From: Smittium mucronatum
Taxonomy: Eukaryota; Kickxellomycota; Harpellomycetes; Harpellales; Legeriomycetaceae
DNA: 11,646 nt
Assembly: GCA_001953115.1 (NCBI GenBank)
Contig: LSSL01006477.1
Span: 1 to 11,646, forward strand
Reading direction: 5' to 3'
Below are positions 8,639 to 11,646 of the stretch, piece by piece (the stretch's first letter is position 1; each line of letters opens with the position of its first letter). The notes beneath the pieces are model-generated. The model made no database searches and was not told where the DNA came from. It saw only the letters and a list, made by a program, of their open reading frames with translations. The translations under genes and the position numbers were made by a program.

Positions 8639-9461
8639 TACATATTTTTTTTATTGATTTGGTTTTTAAATACAATTGCTAATATTATATGGTTTGAATG
8701 TAAGATCAAAAATAATTCTGAGTTTGTATTTATGCTTTCAGTCTCTTTTAAAGTTTAATTTTTGTTTAAAATTTACACTAATTTTGTGTTTTAAAATGCT
8801 TTTGTGAATGAAATTACGTTTTTTGATATGTTTAAAACTTCATTCACACTCAAAATTATTCTTAAAATTATATTCATGTTAAAATTTTACTTTCTATATC
8901 TTTTGAATTTTTTATGCTAATCGATTAATAGGCTATTTAAATATTATTAATGTAAAGCAATTGACTTGATAAATTTAAAAATAAGAAATTTGTCACATTT
9001 TTATAAAAAATGTATAGTTTTATTACAAAAAAAATTATTAAAACAAATAAATAATATATAAATAGAAATAAAATAAAAATAAAAGTGATCTTTCCTACCT
9101 TCTTTGGAAATATTTATGAACTAAGGTGAAGTTTTTTCAAAAATAAAGATAGATTTTTAAACAAAAGTGTTCATAAAAAGGTAAAATAAAAATTCAAAAT
9201 ATTATGGTAATAAATAAATTTATAAAGCTTCAAAATGCTCATTACCTCTTGAGACTGGATTTATAATATTTTGTGAACAAAAAAAATATGAAATATGTGC
9301 TATTACTAATGTATGAGAATAAATTATTATTTAAAAGTTGTTATATTCAGAAAACAATTAAAAATTAAGGATTAGAATTTAAAATTTTATGATCTATATA
9401 TTTTAGAAAACAAATGCATGTGTCATAAAAAACACGAAAATTAACAATAACACAATAAAAA
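8639..9461. other. Extremely AT-rich DNA, featureless
   Basis: Long stretches (such as 9001-9085) have almost no G or C. Frames free of TGA or TCA here exceed 1 kb only because G and C are so rare. Nothing else was seen. Confidence 0.7.
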
Positions 9462-9509
9462 AATCGCAATTGAAATCGCAATAACTATCCCAATCTAAAT
9501 CCCAATCGC
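9462..9509 (+). repeat. Degenerate hexamer array (AATCGC/AATCCC type)
   Basis: Forty-eight bases divide cleanly into eight six-base units: AATCGC, AATTGA, AATCGC, AATAAC, TATCCC, AATCTA, AATCCC, AATCGC. It can also be read as four 12-base units. The unit is C-rich with no G on one side of the dyad, and it is not a permutation of the common TTAGGG-type telomere repeat. It is probably a decayed minisatellite. Confidence 0.55.
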
Positions 9510-9675
9510 ATTAAAAAAAAATGGATAGGTGTTTTCAAATTCAAAATCATTCATATAGGTATTCTAAAGCGAAAAATTATTAGCAAATACATTCAAAATA
9601 ACATTATAAAAAGAAAAGAAAAATATAAAAGAAATCTAAAATTTAATATTAAACTCTTGAAAGCTCGAGACGCGA

Positions 9676-9693
9676 TTCAGATATTTCAGATAT
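9676..9693 (+). repeat. Tandem duplication of a 9-base unit
   Basis: ttcagatat occurs twice in direct succession. It lies just after ctcgagacgcg, one of the densest G+C patches in the window. Confidence 0.7.
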
Positions 9694-9928
9694 TTATCTT
9701 TCAATATAGATGTCGTTTTAATAGTAGTTTTTAGTTTTTTTTCAAAAAAAAAAAAATAAGACGATTTAATTGTCATTCTTGGAATTATATATATATTTTA
9801 GCTATTTTCAACTTCTTCTGGCTAAATTGTGCAATTATTTTTGTTTTCACTTATTTACCCGATAAAAAATACTTTTTTAGAGACAATATGATATTTGGTC
9901 AAGATATAAAAAAATTTTAAGTAGAAAT

Positions 9929-9964
9929 TACTAAGAAGGGTTCAAGATAAAAAATATCTTAGTA
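9929..9964. repeat. Inverted repeat, 8-bp arms
   Basis: tactaaga (9929-9936) pairs with tcttagta (9957-9964) around a 20-base loop. Confidence 0.5.
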
Positions 9965-10653
9965 TAATAATACAGAAAAATAATACATGGGATCTAAAAA
10001 TCACTTAGAGATATTATCGCTGTTAATCTCCCAAAAAAACATAAAAAACATAAAATTATACATATATATTATTTTATTGAGGTATTTCATTAAAAGCGAA
10101 TTTTCAATATGTATATGTAATTTCAAATTAATTAAAAAAAAAGTATATTTTTAGACTATTTTTTTTTTCTACATGGATTTCTGAGAAATTTCTTAATTTT
10201 TATGACAGTTAGAAATAAGAATCAATTTAATTAACCATTAAAATATTAAAGTAAAATTTTGTGAAAAACATTTTATATATATATTTTACTTTTATTTAAT
10301 TTCAAAGTGAAATAATGGTGTGTTAATAATTTTTTTCGGATATTGAAATTTTTAAACCACCAAAACTTGTATTTTTAAAATTTAGGGTCGATATTTTTAT
10401 GTCTTGGGGTTTTTTCCCTATAATTTATCTCCATGGATAAGTTCTAAAAAATGAAAAATAATGAGAAGTAATCAATTTTTTCAATTTAAATCCCTTACTT
10501 TTTTCCAATTTAAATTTTTTCAATTTTTACTAACATAGAATTATAATGGGAAAAATTGTTATATTTTTTTTTCCTATAGAAATAATCCAAAAAAACAACA
10601 CGAATTTGGGAAAAAATATATGCATTTTTTGCAACAGTAAATTCTGCTCGCGA

Positions 10654-10707
10654 TTTTTGGTAGTATTATTTATTATATTATATCACGGAATTTTTTGGTA
10701 GTATTAT
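10654..10707 (+). repeat. 16-base direct repeat pair, 38-base period
   Basis: tttttggtagtattat occurs at 10654-10669 and 10692-10707. The similarity extends a few bases upstream with gaps (cgcga against cacggaa), as in an old tandem duplication of a unit of about 38 bases. Confidence 0.7.
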
Positions 10708-11128
10708 GAAAAAAAAAATTTTTTAAAATTTTTTTAGATGTTTTTGTTTATTTATTGGGGTATTATTTATCCAATAAAATTTTAAACTAATACATTTCCA
10801 ATAAATTTCATATGTAAAAATTATAAGAAAAATCTCATTTTGATTTTTCGAGAGATGAAAAAAATATATTTGGTGTAATAAAATATAAATATATACCAAT
10901 TATATTCATTTGCGCCCCTTATATATAACTATTCTTAATAAATAAATCTACGAAAAATTCAAATTCAAAAATCCAAAAAAACTATAATAATTTGGGCCTA
11001 CAGTAGTTCAATTTTAATGGTGGGTGGGATTTAAAATTATTATATGTATAAAAAATGGAATATTAAAAAAACGAATCATTTGAAAAAATATACTATTTAT
11101 TATTTAGGAAAGAAAGAGTAAAAATTTA
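10708..11128. other. AT-rich DNA, featureless
   Basis: No gene. Small G runs (ggtgggtggg, 11019-11028) and a cgcccc (10913-10918) are the only breaks in the A/T background. Confidence 0.65.
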
Positions 11129-11157
11129 TGTGAATATGAATGTGAAAGTGGATATGA
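11129..11157 (+). repeat. Purine-rich quasi-repeat (TGTGAA / ATATGAA)
   Basis: tgtgaa and atatgaa each occur twice within about 30 bases, giving four TGA triplets in one frame. It looks like a short eroded simple repeat. Confidence 0.45.
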
Positions 11158-11646
11158 ACATATTTAAAATAGAAAAATAACAATATATTATTTAATCAAG
11201 AGTTATCCTTCCTATAAACACATCTCATTTTTTTTAAAATAAAAAAATCCAGTTAAACTCAATAAAAAATTTTCAAAGAGCTATTATTTCTTAAAAAATA
11301 GTATAGAAGTATGTAATATTTTATGATCACTACATCGAAGGATAATAAAAGATAATTAATCTTACAAATCATAATTTGATAAAAAGATAAAAAACATGAA
11401 TTTTAAACATTCTTGTGACTAAAAAAAGTGTGCGAGTTTATAAATTAAATTGAAGATTTGGAATTAATTTAACTTTGGACTAAAGTTTTATTTATGGCAG
11501 GATAAAAAATTTTACAATCCGAAAAAATCTATTGAGTATATATATCCTCTCAATGAATATATATCAGATACTAAGTGCAGATATATATATATGGGTCTAT
11601 ATTTTTTTTGTATTTGGTATTAGTTATAACTAGAAGGAATTTCATA
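11158..11646. other. AT-rich DNA ending in ATATAT-rich sequence
   Basis: No gene. A small inverted repeat attgag (11531-11536) / ctcaat (11549-11554) lies among several tatatat tracts, the last at 11581-11592. Confidence 0.6.

Larger units (their letters stand above)
9510..10653. other. AT-rich DNA with scattered small repeats, no supported gene
   Basis: The standard code gives only short frames. The + strand frame 9317-10261 lacks TGA for 315 codons, but G+C by codon position over 9421-10040 is flat (46, 48, 48), which argues against coding. Around 10377-10418 there are small G and C clusters (tttaggg, then ttgggg-tttttt-ccc). Confidence 0.6.

Noticed and set aside
9317..10261. 315-codon TGA-free plus-strand frame, considered as a ciliate gene
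   Set aside because: G+C by codon position is flat over 620 bases, no domain was recognised, and such a frame is expected when TGA is rare.
1..11646. CRISPR array or bacterial operon
   Set aside because: There are no regularly spaced long repeats, no run of adjacent long frames and no Shine-Dalgarno-plus-frame pairs.

Overview
This window is very AT-rich. Hand counts give about 20% G+C overall, ranging from under 20% in the emptiest stretches to 25-28% in the richest. I find no convincing intact gene on either strand. The longest standard-code frames with a start are only 63-70 codons, and the longest stop-free run of any kind is 91 codons. Random DNA of this composition would give roughly that. 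I saw no tRNA, rRNA or CRISPR array. A gene-free 11.6 kb stretch of this composition argues against a bacterium, symbiont or organelle. It fits intergenic DNA of an AT-rich eukaryote, such as an expanded, gene-poor microsporidian genome, a ciliate germline, or another AT-rich protist or fungus. The sequence does not settle which.

Layout. Positions 1-500 are G-richer and purine-rich on the + strand. They may hold the eroded 3' end of an LTR retrotransposon: a stop-free stretch resembling an integrase tail (31-216), a short polypurine run (391-399) and a TGTG start next to it. Positions 500-2640 are featureless AT-rich DNA with dinucleotide tracts. Positions 2649-2762 are a sharply bounded G-rich, C-poor island with a GG/GGG cluster, followed by a roughly 400-base T-rich stretch with two palindromes. 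Positions 3854-4288 (minus strand) are the best candidate for decayed coding sequence: 141 codons with only two internal stops, and weak resemblance to the core of a MULE-type transposase. It overlaps a strong hairpin (4148-4180). Positions 4300-9400 are mostly empty. They contain a 12-base palindrome, a 21-base exact repeat whose copies lie 3.1 kb apart, and two hairpin-forming inverted repeats near 7.0-7.14 kb. Positions 9400-11646 carry small repeats: a degenerate hexamer array (9462-9509), a 9-base tandem duplication, a 16-base direct repeat pair and terminal AT tracts.

Genetic code. If TAA and TAG are read as glutamine, as in many ciliates, several long frames open, including 293 codons on the minus strand at 3590-4468. 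However, with TGA as the only stop, random DNA of this composition would be expected to give a longest frame of about 350 codons. Hand counts of G+C by codon position show little or no three-base periodicity. I therefore treat the ciliate reading as a hypothesis to test and annotate no intact gene from it. No genes can be shown to work together here. The most defensible picture is decayed mobile-element debris in neutral AT-rich DNA.
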